From Synechococcus sp. CCY 0621 (GTDB lineage: Bacteria > Cyanobacteriota > Cyanobacteriia > PCC-6307 > Cyanobiaceae), in the NCBI RefSeq assembly GCF_019038465.1, contig NZ_JAFKRH010000031.1:354288-418287 (forward strand): DNA of 64,000 nucleotides, given 5' to 3'. Both the position numbers and the translations under genes were made by a program. The notes beneath the pieces are model-generated. The model ran no database searches. It saw only the letters and a list, made by a program, of their open reading frames with translations, and was not told where the DNA came from. Below are positions 33,135 through 41,806 of the stretch, one piece after another; the first letter of the stretch is position 1; each line of letters begins with the position of its first letter.

Positions 33135-35270
33135 ATGACGTCCACCCCGCCGGATGCGGCTGAGAGCGCCAGGGCCTGTCTTCTGCGGCTGGCGCCTTAC
33201 CTGCTGGGCCGGGTCCGGCGGGGGGTCGTCGGCAGCAGCCGCTACGCCCAGAAGCTGCGGGAAGCGATCCGCGAGGCCGCCGCCGATGGCTCTGGCGGCC
33301 CCGTGCTGATCAGCGGTGAGCCGGGGCTGGAGAAGGACAACATCGCGGCCCTGATCCACTTCGGATCCGTGGCCCGCAATCAGCTGCTGGTGCAGGTCAA
33401 CGGCGCCCTGCTGCGGCCCGACGGGGCGGAACTGTTCGCGGCCGGGGCCGATGGCCTCACCCTGATCGACTGCCTCGGCGCCGGCGGCCTGTTGCTCGAT
33501 CAGATCGACAAAGCCGATCCCCAGCTGCGGCCGGCCCTGCTGGAGCTGGCCCGCAGCGGTCGCTGGGTCTCGCCCGACGACGGCCATGAACACCAGTTCC
33601 CGGGGCGGGTGTTCCTCACCGCCGAAACCACGGCGCCCGATTTCGATGCCTGCTGCCGCCACATCCGGGTGCCGCCCCTGCGGGTGCGTCGCCAGGACCT
33701 GGGCGAATGGTTGCGCTACGGGGTGCGCCAGAAGGCGCGCAGCCTGGGCTGGGCCACGCCCCCCGCCGTGAGTGAGGGGCTGATCAAGCGGCTCCAGACC
33801 TACGACTTCCCCGGCAACATCCGCGAACTCACCCTGGTGATCGAGCGGGCCCTGCGCCAGTGCGCCGACGACCGGCCCGCCGTCCTGCCCGACGAGGTCT
33901 TCTGGACCGGTCGCCGTTCCCAGCGCGCCCGCTTCGACCTCTGGCGCTGGAAACCCCAGCTGCGGGACGTGATGCGGTCACCGCTGCTCTGGAACGGCCT
34001 GTTGTTTGGCGTGGTGAGCTGGGTCTTCGTGCTGGTCAACCTCTGGCTCTGGTTCGGTCCCCAGGACCGGCAGCACAACGGGGCCCTCAACATGTTCTGG
34101 GCCTGGTGGTGGCCGCTGATCCTGCTGACGTACCCGGTCGTGGGCCGGCTGTGGTGCTCGTTCTGCCCGTTCATGGTCTGGGGGGAGATCAGCCAGCGGA
34201 TCGCCGGGGTCCTGGGCTGGCAGCCCGCCCGCTGGCCCCGGGGCGACAGCGATGCCTGGGCGGCGCCGATCCTGGCGGCCGGCTTCGCCGCGATCCTGCT
34301 CTGGGAGGCGGTGTGGAACCTGGAAAACACGGCCTGGCTGAGCAGCTGCCTGCTGCTGCTGATCACCCTTGGTGCCGTGATCGGCTCGCTGCGCTTCGAG
34401 AAGCGCTTCTGGTGCCGCCATCTCTGCCCGGTGGGAGGCATGAATGCCCTGTTCGCCAAGCTGGCGGTCAGTGAGTTGCGGGCCCAGGCGGGGATCTGCA
34501 GCGGCAGCTGCACCTCCTACGCCTGCTTCAAAGGGGGGCCGGCCGAAGGCGAAGGCCTGGCCACGGCCGGCTGTCCCCTGGGCACCCATCCGGCCCACCT
34601 GGAGGACAACCGCAACTGCGTGCTCTGCCTCACCTGCGCCCAGGCCTGCCCCCATCGCTCGGTGCAGCTGCGGCTGCGGCCTCCCGCCGCGGATCTGCAG
34701 CGGGACATGGCCCCACCCGCCGGGGAGGCGGGCCTGATCCTGGTGCTGGCCGGTGGGGTGTGCCTGCACCACTGGCAGAAGCTGCTGGGTGGCGTGGCCC
34801 TGGCTCCGGCGAACCTGCAGGAGGGGCCCCTGCTGCCACGGCTGGCCTTCGCGGCCCTGGCCCTGGCCCTGCCCGCCGGAGTGTTTCTGCTGGTACGGCA
34901 CCAGCGGGGATGGGGCCGCCGTCCGGAGAAGGCCGCCTCCCGCTTGCGGCTCTCCCTCTACGCCCTGTTGCCGCTGCTGTGGGCCCTGATGCTGGTGGAC
35001 CATCTGCCGCTGGGCATGGCGGAAGCGGGGCTGGTGCTGCCGGTCAGCGCCAGCCCCTGGTGGCCCCAGCTGGCCGCCCGCTTGCCCGGATGGAGCGCCG
35101 ACGGCCACGTGATCGCCTTCTGCCAGACGCTGGTGCTGGCGGTGGGGGTGGCGGGCTCGGTGGTGCTGCTGCGGCGACTGCTGCAGCCCCTGCGCTGGGG
35201 CTGGCTGGCCCTGGGCTGGCTGGCACTGGGGCTTGGGGCCGGTGGCCGCTGGCTGGTGGCGGCGGGCTAA
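33135..35270 (+). CDS. Degenerate NtrC-type AAA+ domain fused to a membrane 4Fe-4S protein
   Basis: The 711-residue fusion has an N-terminal AAA+ module like sigma-54 activators: LISGEPGLEKDN (residues 58-69; Walker A altered, Lys67 kept), AGGLLLDQID (Walker B, Glu replaced by Gln) and the sensor part RLQTYDFPGNIRELTLVIERA. The GAFTGA loop that contacts sigma-54 is missing. From about residue 275 membrane helices follow with VGRLWCSFCPFMVWGE and WCRHLCPVGGMN (Cys427), then a ferredoxin-like cluster C495, C498, C501, C505 (CVLCLTCAQACPH), and more helices. This part resembles NapH/CcoG-type polyferredoxins. Cyanobacteria lack sigma-54, so the AAA+ part is repurposed. Electron acceptor unknown. 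Confidence 0.88.
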   Translation: MTSTPPDAAESARACLLRLAPYLLGRVRRGVVGSSRYAQKLREAIREAAADGSGGPVLISGEPGLEKDNIAALIHFGSVARNQLLVQVNGALLRPDGAELFAAGADGLTLIDCLGAGGLLLDQIDKADPQLRPALLELARSGRWVSPDDGHEHQFPGRVFLTAETTAPDFDACCRHIRVPPLRVRRQDLGEWLRYGVRQKARSLGWATPPAVSEGLIKRLQTYDFPGNIRELTLVIERALRQCADDRPAVLPDEVFWTGRRSQRARFDLWRWKPQLRDVMRSPLLWNGLLFGVVSWVFVLVNLWLWFGPQDRQHNGALNMFWAWWWPLILLTYPVVGRLWCSFCPFMVWGEISQRIAGVLGWQPARWPRGDSDAWAAPILAAGFAAILLWEAVWNLENTAWLSSCLLLLITLGAVIGSLRFEKRFWCRHLCPVGGMNALFAKLAVSELRAQAGICSGSCTSYACFKGGPAEGEGLATAGCPLGTHPAHLEDNRNCVLCLTCAQACPHRSVQLRLRPPAADLQRDMAPPAGEAGLILVLAGGVCLHHWQKLLGGVALAPANLQEGPLLPRLAFAALALALPAGVFLLVRHQRGWGRRPEKAASRLRLSLYALLPLLWALMLVDHLPLGMAEAGLVLPVSASPWWPQLAARLPGWSADGHVIAFCQTLVLAVGVAGSVVLLRRLLQPLRWGWLALGWLALGLGAGGRWLVAAG

Positions 35271-35908
35271 CGCCCGCAGACCCGCTGCAGGTCGCTGTCG
35301 CTGTAGAGCGCCACGGGCGCATCGGCAGGGCTCTCCTGCAGCCGCTGCGTCTTGGTGAGGTAGTGGGCGGCGCCGAGGCGGTTGCCCAGCAGCGCGCGAG
35401 CGCTGCCGTGGCTGCCGCGCCAGGCGTTGCAGGTGGCGAGGGTGTCGAGGGCCAGGGCGGAGGGGGTGAGAGCGGCCGCCAGCAGCGCGGCCCCGACCAG
35501 GGCCAGCACCACGGCCAGGCCCAGCTGGCTGCGGCGCACGGCCGCACCTGGCGCGGGACCCCGCCAGCAACCGTCGGCGATGGCGGACACGTGGCGCACC
35601 TGGTGGGGCCGGCCCAGGTAGACCCAGGCGCGGCGGCCATCGGCCAAGGGCAGGGGCCGGCGGTCATAGAGGCGGGGGTGGCCCTCCAGCCGATCGAGCC
35701 TGGCCAGGCCGGCGGCATCCACGCCATACACCTCACCCCGCACCAGCCCCTGCCCGGGCACGGCCATCGGGAAAGGGCCCAGGTCGTGCAGCACGACATC
35801 CGGCAGAACGGCCTCCCCGAGGAATGGCGCCTCAGCCAGCCAGTGGTGGTTGCCGTGGCCGCGCTTGAGGGTGCCGTAGACGAAGACCAGCTCGGGGTTC
35901 CGGGTCAC
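35267..35908 (-). CDS. Gamma-glutamylcyclotransferase-like domain with C-terminal membrane segment
   Basis: The first 110 residues follow the GGCT/AIG2 fold: FVYGTLKRGHGNHHW, GEVYGVDAAGLARLDRLEGH (catalytic Glu of the family expected here) and YDRRPLPLADGRRAWVYLG. A single membrane helix follows (LGLAVVLALVGAALLAAALT), then about 55 residues ending in CGR with two Cys. The membrane tail is unusual for this family and may anchor the enzyme. The stop codon overlaps the end of the AAA+/Fe-S gene by four bases in convergent orientation. Confidence 0.8.
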   Translation of the reverse strand: MTRNPELVFVYGTLKRGHGNHHWLAEAPFLGEAVLPDVVLHDLGPFPMAVPGQGLVRGEVYGVDAAGLARLDRLEGHPRLYDRRPLPLADGRRAWVYLGRPHQVRHVSAIADGCWRGPAPGAAVRRSQLGLAVVLALVGAALLAAALTPSALALDTLATCNAWRGSHGSARALLGNRLGAAHYLTKTQRLQESPADAPVALYSDSDLQRVCGR

Positions 35909-35968
35909 AGGTCGGGCCAGGGGCGGGGGAGCCTGTGGCCATAATGCGACGAAACTGCACCTGCTTCC

Positions 35969-36052
35969 ATGACGATCGCCCTGCTGGTGACGCTGCTGGG
36001 TTCGCTGGTGCTGATGGGCTGGATCGTGAAGCGCCTGGAGAAGGCCTCCTGA
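35969..36052 (+). CDS. 27-residue single-span membrane peptide
   Basis: This short ORF encodes a hydrophobic stretch (ALLVTLLGSLVLMGWIV) and a basic tail KRLEKAS, i.e. one membrane helix with the positive side at the C-terminus. The size and shape match small subunits of photosynthetic complexes, but it does not match PetN, PetL, PetM, PsbM, PsbT or Psb30 as I remember them. It fills the gap between two minus-strand genes; a CATAAT -10-like hexamer lies about 30 bases upstream. No clear ribosome site. Confidence 0.5.
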   Translation: MTIALLVTLLGSLVLMGWIVKRLEKAS

Positions 36053-36054
36053 AC

Positions 36055-36888
36055 TCAGGCCTCCAGCCGGCGCACCTGCCCCGCCACCCGGATCGAGCCC
36101 CCCGGCTCCGCCGTAATCCCGGCGCGCAGCAGGGAGCGGCAGCCCATGTCCTCCCCCTGCAGCACCTCGATGCTGCCGCCGTGGGGCCAGTCGAGGCTCT
36201 GCAGATAGCCGGCCAGGGCCGCTGTGGCGGCGCCGGTGGCCGGATCCTCGTAGACACCGCCGACAGCGAAGGCGTTGCGGCTGTGGAACAGCCGGGGACC
36301 TTCGGCCCAGACGAGGAGCAGGGTCAGCAGGCCCGCCGCCGCCATCAGCCGGGCCCCGTCCTCCATGGCATAGCGCATGGCGGCCAAGTCCTCGCGGCGG
36401 CGCAGGGCCAGCAGCAGATGGTCGGCACCGCCGTGGACGACGGCGGGGGGCAGGGCCGGATCCAGGTCGCTGGGGTCGTAGCCGAACAGCGCCAGGGCGG
36501 CCGCCAGCAGCTCCGGCGTCACCGGAGCACTGCGGGTTGGGGGCGACTGCAGGGCGGCGCTCCAGCGCTCCCCCTGCCGCCGGCCCTCCACCGTGATCGC
36601 GGCCTGGTTCAGCGTCAGCGAGAACACCCCATCGCCGCAGCGCTCGGCCAGGGCGGCCCCGAGGGCGACGGTGGCGTGGCCGCAGAAGGGCACTTCGACG
36701 GTCGGGGAGAAGTAGCGCACCCGCCAGCCGTCCCCCTGCGGGGCGGCGAAGACCGTTTCCGAGTAGCCCACCTCTGCGGCGATCCGCTGCATCGCGCTGT
36801 CCGACGGCAACGGATCAGCGATGACGACACCTGCCGGGTTGCCGCCCCGGTCGCCGTCACTGAAGGCCCCCAGGCGCTGCAGGGTCAT
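36055..36888 (-). CDS. PhzF-family isomerase-like protein
   Basis: The 277-residue protein has the PhzF pattern: GAFSDGDRGGNPAGVVIA, the catalytic Glu in GYSETVFA, RYFSPTVEVPFCGHATVALG and the C-terminal DPATGAATAALAGYL. Members are diaminopimelate epimerase-fold enzymes, some in phenazine synthesis, most of unknown substrate; no phenazine genes are nearby. It is convergent with the short membrane ORF at 35969. Confidence 0.93.
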   Translation of the reverse strand: MTLQRLGAFSDGDRGGNPAGVVIADPLPSDSAMQRIAAEVGYSETVFAAPQGDGWRVRYFSPTVEVPFCGHATVALGAALAERCGDGVFSLTLNQAAITVEGRRQGERWSAALQSPPTRSAPVTPELLAAALALFGYDPSDLDPALPPAVVHGGADHLLLALRRREDLAAMRYAMEDGARLMAAAGLLTLLLVWAEGPRLFHSRNAFAVGGVYEDPATGAATAALAGYLQSLDWPHGGSIEVLQGEDMGCRSLLRAGITAEPGGSIRVAGQVRRLEA

Positions 36889-36931
36889 GGCAGGGGTGGG
36901 GCCGCAGCGGACAGGAACCAGTCTGCCGACC

Positions 36932-37744
36932 TCAGTCGTCCTCCTGGGCCCGCACGTAGACGATGGTCCGGTTACCGCTCGGGGCCTCCCGCTCCTCCAT
37001 CACGAACAGGGACGGACAGCCGCGCACCAGATCGGAGAGCTTGCGGAAACCGTAGAGCCGGGTGTCGAAGTCGGGCTGGATCTTCTGCAGGTAGCTGCCG
37101 AAGGTACCCAGCTGGGTCCAGCCCGATTCGTCCACCGAGCGATCCAGCGCCTCCATCAGGAAGTCGGCCGGGATGACCGGATGGGCGCTGGCGGGAGGCT
37201 CGGCGTCCCGTGCACGGCGGGCCTCCCCGACCTCGGCGCCGGCGTCCCCCTGGCGGGAGGCGGTGCGCAGCACCTCGGTGAACAGGAACTTGTGGCAGGC
37301 GTTGCGGAACGCCGCGGGAGTCTTCTCCTCGCCGAAGCCATACACCAGCAGACCCTCCTCCCGCAGACGCACCGCCAGGCCGGTGAAATCGCTGTCGCTG
37401 GTTACCAGGCAGAAGCCATCGAAACGCCGGGTGTAGAGCAGATCCATCGCATCGATGATCATCGTGCTGTCGGTGGCGTTCTTGCCCACGGTGTAGGCGA
37501 ACTGCTGCATCGGCTTGATCGAGAACTTGTTCAGCAGCGCCTTCCAGGAGGCGCTCTGGCTGGAGGTGAAATCGCCGTAGATGCGCCGCACGATCGCCTC
37601 ACCGAAGCGGGCCACCTCCTCCAGCACCGCCTCGATCACCGCCGCCCGGGCGTTGTCGGCGTCGATCAGCACCGCCAGGCGCCGGCCCGACTCTTCCGCG
37701 AGACCGCCGGCCGGCGGCTGGACACCCGATGGGGATCGCATCAC
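36932..37744 (-). CDS. NYN-domain (LabA-like) protein with C-terminal LOTUS/OST-HTH domain
   Basis: The 270-residue protein opens with a NYN (PIN-like) nuclease domain: LAVLIDADNARAAVIEAVLE, RRIYGDFTSSQSASWK, ATDSTMIIDAMDLLY, and FCLVTSDSDFTGLAVRLREE with the acidic triad intact. After a linker of about 30 residues it has a LOTUS-type helix bundle (SGWTQLGTFGSYLQKIQPDF, YGFRKLSDLVRGCP). Such proteins bind or cut RNA; LabA in Synechococcus feeds back on the circadian output. It is divergent from the phytase-type gene. Confidence 0.9.
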   Translation of the reverse strand: MMRSPSGVQPPAGGLAEESGRRLAVLIDADNARAAVIEAVLEEVARFGEAIVRRIYGDFTSSQSASWKALLNKFSIKPMQQFAYTVGKNATDSTMIIDAMDLLYTRRFDGFCLVTSDSDFTGLAVRLREEGLLVYGFGEEKTPAAFRNACHKFLFTEVLRTASRQGDAGAEVGEARRARDAEPPASAHPVIPADFLMEALDRSVDESGWTQLGTFGSYLQKIQPDFDTRLYGFRKLSDLVRGCPSLFVMEEREAPSGNRTIVYVRAQEDD

Positions 37745-37836
37745 ACATCCCCCGGGGCTGCCTTGACCCTACCCGTACCGAACCCGCGTGTCGCCGGATG
37801 CCGCCGCCGCCCCCCTGCGACGGGAGAATTCCCCCC

Positions 37837-38862
37837 ATGGTCGTGCCCCTGATCGCCGCCTCCTCGCCCCTCCCCCCGCCGCCGCCCCTGCTGCCCTGCC
37901 CGGCCGAGGCGGGCTGGGAGCTGGTGGCGGGCGCCCGCCTCCCGCGCCGCGGGGCGGACGGATCGCCCCTGGGCGGCTACTCCGCCGCCAGCTACCGGAG
38001 TGAGAGCGATGTCCTGCTGCTGCTCAGCGATGCCCCCCGGGGCCGCGTGGACGCCTGGAGCGGCGTGCGGCAGCTCGGGCGGGTGCCGCTGCGGCCGGTG
38101 TTCCGGCTGGAGCTGCAGGGATCGCCCCAGGCCCCGCTGCCGGCGGAGATCGACGCCGAAGGGCTGGTGGTGATCGGCGAGCGGCTCTGGGTGGCCAGCG
38201 AGGGGCGCCGCAGCGCCGCCCGGGCGGCCCAGCTGCTGACCTTCGATCAGAGCAGCGGCCTGCTGCAGCGCTCCTACCCCCTGCCCGCCGACTGGCAGCC
38301 GGCCCCGGGGCGCGGCCTCGAGGCCAACCAGGGGCCCGAGTCCCTGGCCCTGCTGCGCCGCCCGAGGCAGACGGATGTGCTGCTGATGGCCGCGGAAAGG
38401 CCCCTGCTGCAGGATCCACCGGGGCATGTGCGGCTGCTGGGCTGGTCGCTGGAGCCCGCCGGGCCGAAGGCCCATCCCCTGGCCCGGCTGGCCATCCCCG
38501 CCGGCGAGGGCTGGGGACTGACCGATCTGCTGGTGGTCGACGCCGCCGGCCCCGCGCCTGGCCTGCTGGCCCTGCTGCGGCGCTTCCAGGCCCCCGCCCG
38601 CTGGCAGGTGCTCCTGGCCCACTACCCGCTGCCTAGGGAAGGGGCCGATCCCGCGGCGGTGCTGGAGCCGATCCACCAGTGGGATCTGATCGCGGCCGGC
38701 CTGCCGGCCGACAACTGGGAGGCCCTGACCCCGGGGCCTGTCCAGGCCGATGGCCGCCCCAGCCTGCTGGTGGCCTCGGACGACAACTTCAGCGCCCTTC
38801 AGGACAACCACCTGGCCCTGCTGGCCCCGCACCGCAGCAATCCCTGCCCCCCGACCCGATGA
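37837..38862 (+). CDS. Esterase-like phytase family protein
   Basis: The 341-residue protein starts with a hydrophobic/proline segment (VVPLIAASSPLPPPPPLLPC, possibly a weak export signal) and then a beta-propeller-like sequence: IDAEGLVVIGERLWVASEGR, LEANQGPESLALLRR, GWGLTDLLVVDA, and LPADNWEALTPGPVQADG with LLVASDDNFSALQDNHLALL at the end. This is the esterase-like activity of phytase family (PF13449-type). Its TGA overlaps the PhoX start (ATGA), so the two are coupled, which supports a role in releasing phosphate from organic compounds. Confidence 0.85.
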   Translation: MVVPLIAASSPLPPPPPLLPCPAEAGWELVAGARLPRRGADGSPLGGYSAASYRSESDVLLLLSDAPRGRVDAWSGVRQLGRVPLRPVFRLELQGSPQAPLPAEIDAEGLVVIGERLWVASEGRRSAARAAQLLTFDQSSGLLQRSYPLPADWQPAPGRGLEANQGPESLALLRRPRQTDVLLMAAERPLLQDPPGHVRLLGWSLEPAGPKAHPLARLAIPAGEGWGLTDLLVVDAAGPAPGLLALLRRFQAPARWQVLLAHYPLPREGADPAAVLEPIHQWDLIAAGLPADNWEALTPGPVQADGRPSLLVASDDNFSALQDNHLALLAPHRSNPCPPTR

Positions 38863-41081
38863 ACCGCCGCGATCTGCTCTCCCTGCTCGGCATCGGCGCC
38901 TGCTCCTTCGCCCAAGCAGCCCTGCCCTCGGCGGCAGCGGGTTCGGCGGCGGCGGGGCGGTCAGCAGGTCCCAGACAGGGTGAGAGCTCCTTCCCGACCG
39001 TGCCCACCCCCCTGCCGGTGCCCAGCGACGGGCTCGACGCGGCGGAGCAGCGGCGCCGTTATGCCCGCATCGCACTGGAGGACCGGCTGGTCCTGCCGGA
39101 CGGCTTCCGGGCCGATCTGCTGGCGGTCTGGGGGGATCCGCTGGCCGAAGGTCGCTTCGGCTTCAACAACGACCACCTCTCCTTCCTGGCCCTGGCCCCG
39201 GATCGGGCCCTGCTGACGGTGAACTTCGAGTACATCAGCGCCCGGGCCTGGCGGCAGGGCTACGCCGAAGCGGTGGGCGGGGAGCTGCCGTTCGACGCCG
39301 TGATCGAAGCCCTGGCTGCCCGGGGCGGCCGGGTGGATGCCGCCAGCCTGGCGGCGGACGACCCGCTGCTGGAGACCATCCGCCAGCTGGCGGAAGCGGC
39401 CATGGCCGACCTGGGTGTGGGCGTGATCGAGCTGGAGCGGCAGCCGGGCGGCCCCTGGCGGCGCGTACCCGGCCGCTTCGATCGGCGCATCACCGGCCTG
39501 AGCGGCTGGCGCGACCCCGCCCAGCGCCTCCGCACCTCCGGGCCGGCGGCGGCCGTGTTCCGGCGCCGCCAGCGGCTCGGCTACGACGACGGGCTGGGGG
39601 ACGCGATCATCGGCAGCTTCGCCAACTGCGCCGGCGGCGAGACCCCCTGGGGCACCGTGCTGAGCGCCGAGGAGAACATGCAGAGCCAGGTGCCCGAGGC
39701 GGTGCACGCCGACGGCTCCTCCGTCTCCCCCGCCGCCCGTCCCTTCGCCTACGACGGCCAGCGCCTCGACGGCCTCGGCAACCCCTTCGGCCTGGCGGGC
39801 AACAAGTACGGCTGGATGGTGGAGCTCGACCCGCGCCGGCCCGAACGCCCCGCCGTGAAGCACAGCTGGCTGGGCCGCTTCCGCCACGAGGCGGTGGCGG
39901 TGAAGGCCGTCGCCGGCCAACCCCTGGTGGTCTATTCCGGCTGCGACCGCCATGGCGGCCACCTCTACCGCTTCGTCAGCGACGCGCCGATCCGCGATCC
40001 GGCCGACCCGGCCAACTCAGAGCTGTTCAGCGCCGGCCGGCTCGAGGTGGCCCGTTTCGATCCAGCCGGCCCGGACGGCGGCGAGGCTCGGGGCCGCTGG
40101 CTGCCCCTGGAGCCCACCAGCCCGGTAGCACCACTCACCCCCGGCCATTTCGCCCGCCACGGCGTGGAGCAGGCGATCCTGTTGCCCCATAGCGACCGGA
40201 GCAGGCCCGGGGCCGAAACCTTCGCCAACGACGCGGCTGTGGCCGCCTACCGGCGCCGGTTCGCCACCCTGGCGGACCTCTACCCCGGCGAGGGGGAGGA
40301 GCGGATGGGGGCGATCCTGATCGATGCCCACCTGGCCGCCTGTGCCATCGGGGCCACCCCCGCGGCCCGGCCCGAGGACACGGTGATCGATCCGCTCAGC
40401 GGCGACCTGCTGATCGCCTTCACCGCCGGGGGCGGCAGCGATGACGGCCGGGCCGACCCGGCCATCTTCCGTGGGCCCAAAGGCCAGTCCTCCTGGCCCT
40501 ACGGCTGGATCATGCGCCTGGCCGACGACGGTCCGGCCCGGGGCGGATCCTTCCGCTGGCGGCTGGTGGCCACCGGCGGGGCCCCGTGGCAGGGGGGGAT
40601 GGGCTTCGCCAATCCCGACAACCTCGCCATCGACCGGCAGGGAACCATCTGGATGGTGACCGACCGCTCGACGAAATCGGCGGATCTCGATCTGTTCGGC
40701 AACAACAGCTGCTGGGTGCTGCTCACCCGTGGCCCCCACGCCGGCGAGGCCTTCTGCTTCGCCACCGGACCGATGGAGTGCGAGCTCACCGGCCCCTGCT
40801 TCGACGGCGGCGAAGCCACCCTGTTCCTGGCGGTGCAGCACCCCGGCGAGGACAACGGCACCCGCCCTTCTGCGGAGGCCCGTGAGGCCCAGGCCCACCG
40901 GCTGGTGGATCGCTCCGGGCGCCCGTTCGAGCAGCTGCGCTGGGTGCCGCTGGGCTCCAACTGGCCCTCCGGCGTCCCCGGCCGGGCCCCCCGCCCCGGG
41001 GTGGTGGCGATCCGGCGTCTGGGGGGCGGACCCCTGCTGGGCCCTCAGGCAGTGCCGGCGTCGAGGGAGCGCTCGATCTGA
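38859..41081 (+). CDS. PhoX-family alkaline phosphatase (DUF839)
   Basis: The 740-residue protein begins with a twin-arginine-type signal (NRRDLLSLLGIGACSFAQAA) and has the DUF839/PhoX layout: FGFNNDHLSFLAL, FANCAGGETPWGTVLSAEEN, LAGNKYGWMVELDPR, GRFRHEAVAV, VVYSGCDRHGGHLYRFVS, and the C-terminal NPDNLAIDRQGTIWMVTDRS. PhoX enzymes are Ca/Fe phosphatases of the periplasm in marine and freshwater bacteria. Start overlaps the upstream stop by four bases. The 3' end overlaps the convergent gene at 41045 by 37 bases. No convincing PHO box was found before the two-gene unit. Confidence 0.9.
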   Translation: MNRRDLLSLLGIGACSFAQAALPSAAAGSAAAGRSAGPRQGESSFPTVPTPLPVPSDGLDAAEQRRRYARIALEDRLVLPDGFRADLLAVWGDPLAEGRFGFNNDHLSFLALAPDRALLTVNFEYISARAWRQGYAEAVGGELPFDAVIEALAARGGRVDAASLAADDPLLETIRQLAEAAMADLGVGVIELERQPGGPWRRVPGRFDRRITGLSGWRDPAQRLRTSGPAAAVFRRRQRLGYDDGLGDAIIGSFANCAGGETPWGTVLSAEENMQSQVPEAVHADGSSVSPAARPFAYDGQRLDGLGNPFGLAGNKYGWMVELDPRRPERPAVKHSWLGRFRHEAVAVKAVAGQPLVVYSGCDRHGGHLYRFVSDAPIRDPADPANSELFSAGRLEVARFDPAGPDGGEARGRWLPLEPTSPVAPLTPGHFARHGVEQAILLPHSDRSRPGAETFANDAAVAAYRRRFATLADLYPGEGEERMGAILIDAHLAACAIGATPAARPEDTVIDPLSGDLLIAFTAGGGSDDGRADPAIFRGPKGQSSWPYGWIMRLADDGPARGGSFRWRLVATGGAPWQGGMGFANPDNLAIDRQGTIWMVTDRSTKSADLDLFGNNSCWVLLTRGPHAGEAFCFATGPMECELTGPCFDGGEATLFLAVQHPGEDNGTRPSAEAREAQAHRLVDRSGRPFEQLRWVPLGSNWPSGVPGRAPRPGVVAIRRLGGGPLLGPQAVPASRERSI

Positions 41082-41806
41082 TCGATCGCCTCATCGAGCG
41101 GCTCGATCGCCGTCGCCATGGCCGCATCGCTGGCTTCGGTGCTGGGCCACTGGTGATCGACCTGACGGCGCAACTGCTGCAGGCCGCCGTCAATGGCCTC
41201 CAGCCGGGTGGCCAGGGCCAGCAGTCGGGCCTCCCGTTCATCCATCCCCTGGCGCGCCGCATGCAGGTTGCGGCGCAGCTGGTCCACCAGCCGCCGCCGC
41301 TCCTGACGCAGGGGACCCTCCGCCTCGCGCTGCAGGGATTTCTCCTCCCGCGCCAGGCGGCGGGCCAGATCGTCGGGATCGAGGCGCCGTCCCCCGCCCG
41401 ACTCCAGCAGGGGCCGCCGTTCCTGCAGCCGCTCCGGCAATTGCTGCAGCCGCTCACAGCAGAGCTGGACACTGCCCAGGGCCTCCAGATGGCCCGGGTC
41501 CGTGAAGCGGGCCACGGCCTCCTCCCGCAGCGCCATCGCCGCCACCGCCAGGCCGCTGGCCCGGTCCAGGGCCTCCTCCAGGCCCGCATCGAGCCGCTGG
41601 GCGTGCAGGCGCTGGCTGCGGCTGCGGCGGCCGGCCGCCCCACCACGGGCCAGCAGTGCCGCGCCGGCCACGCTGAGGCCAACGGCCGGCAGGATCGCCA
41701 GGGGAAGGGCCACCCCGGCGCCACGCACCAGCAGCAGCAGGCAGACGCCGCCGGCAGCCATTGCCAGGGGATGGTCGAGGGGGTTGGTCCAGCCCGATGC
41801 CGCCAT
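41045..41806 (-). CDS. Hypothetical membrane protein with coiled coil
   Basis: The 253-residue protein has two adjacent membrane helices near the N-terminus (LAMAAGGVCLLLLVRGAG and ALPLAILPAVGLSVAGAALL). The rest is a charged coiled coil (RLAREEKSLQREAEGPLRQE, RRRLVDQLRRNLHAARQGMD). No family was recognised. Its ATG shares one base with the stop of the VWA lipoprotein gene, so the two are co-translated. The layout (substrate-binding/VWA protein plus coiled-coil membrane protein) suggests an envelope complex. Confidence 0.7.
   Translation of the reverse strand: MAASGWTNPLDHPLAMAAGGVCLLLLVRGAGVALPLAILPAVGLSVAGAALLARGGAAGRRSRSQRLHAQRLDAGLEEALDRASGLAVAAMALREEAVARFTDPGHLEALGSVQLCCERLQQLPERLQERRPLLESGGGRRLDPDDLARRLAREEKSLQREAEGPLRQERRRLVDQLRRNLHAARQGMDEREARLLALATRLEAIDGGLQQLRRQVDHQWPSTEASDAAMATAIEPLDEAIDQIERSLDAGTA

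Noticed and set aside
37745..37836. A possible PHO box before the phytase-type gene (CTTGACCC and CCGTACCG with a 3-base spacer)
   Set aside because: Both units differ from the CTTAACCT-type consensus at several positions and the match is no better than expected by chance in GC-rich DNA.
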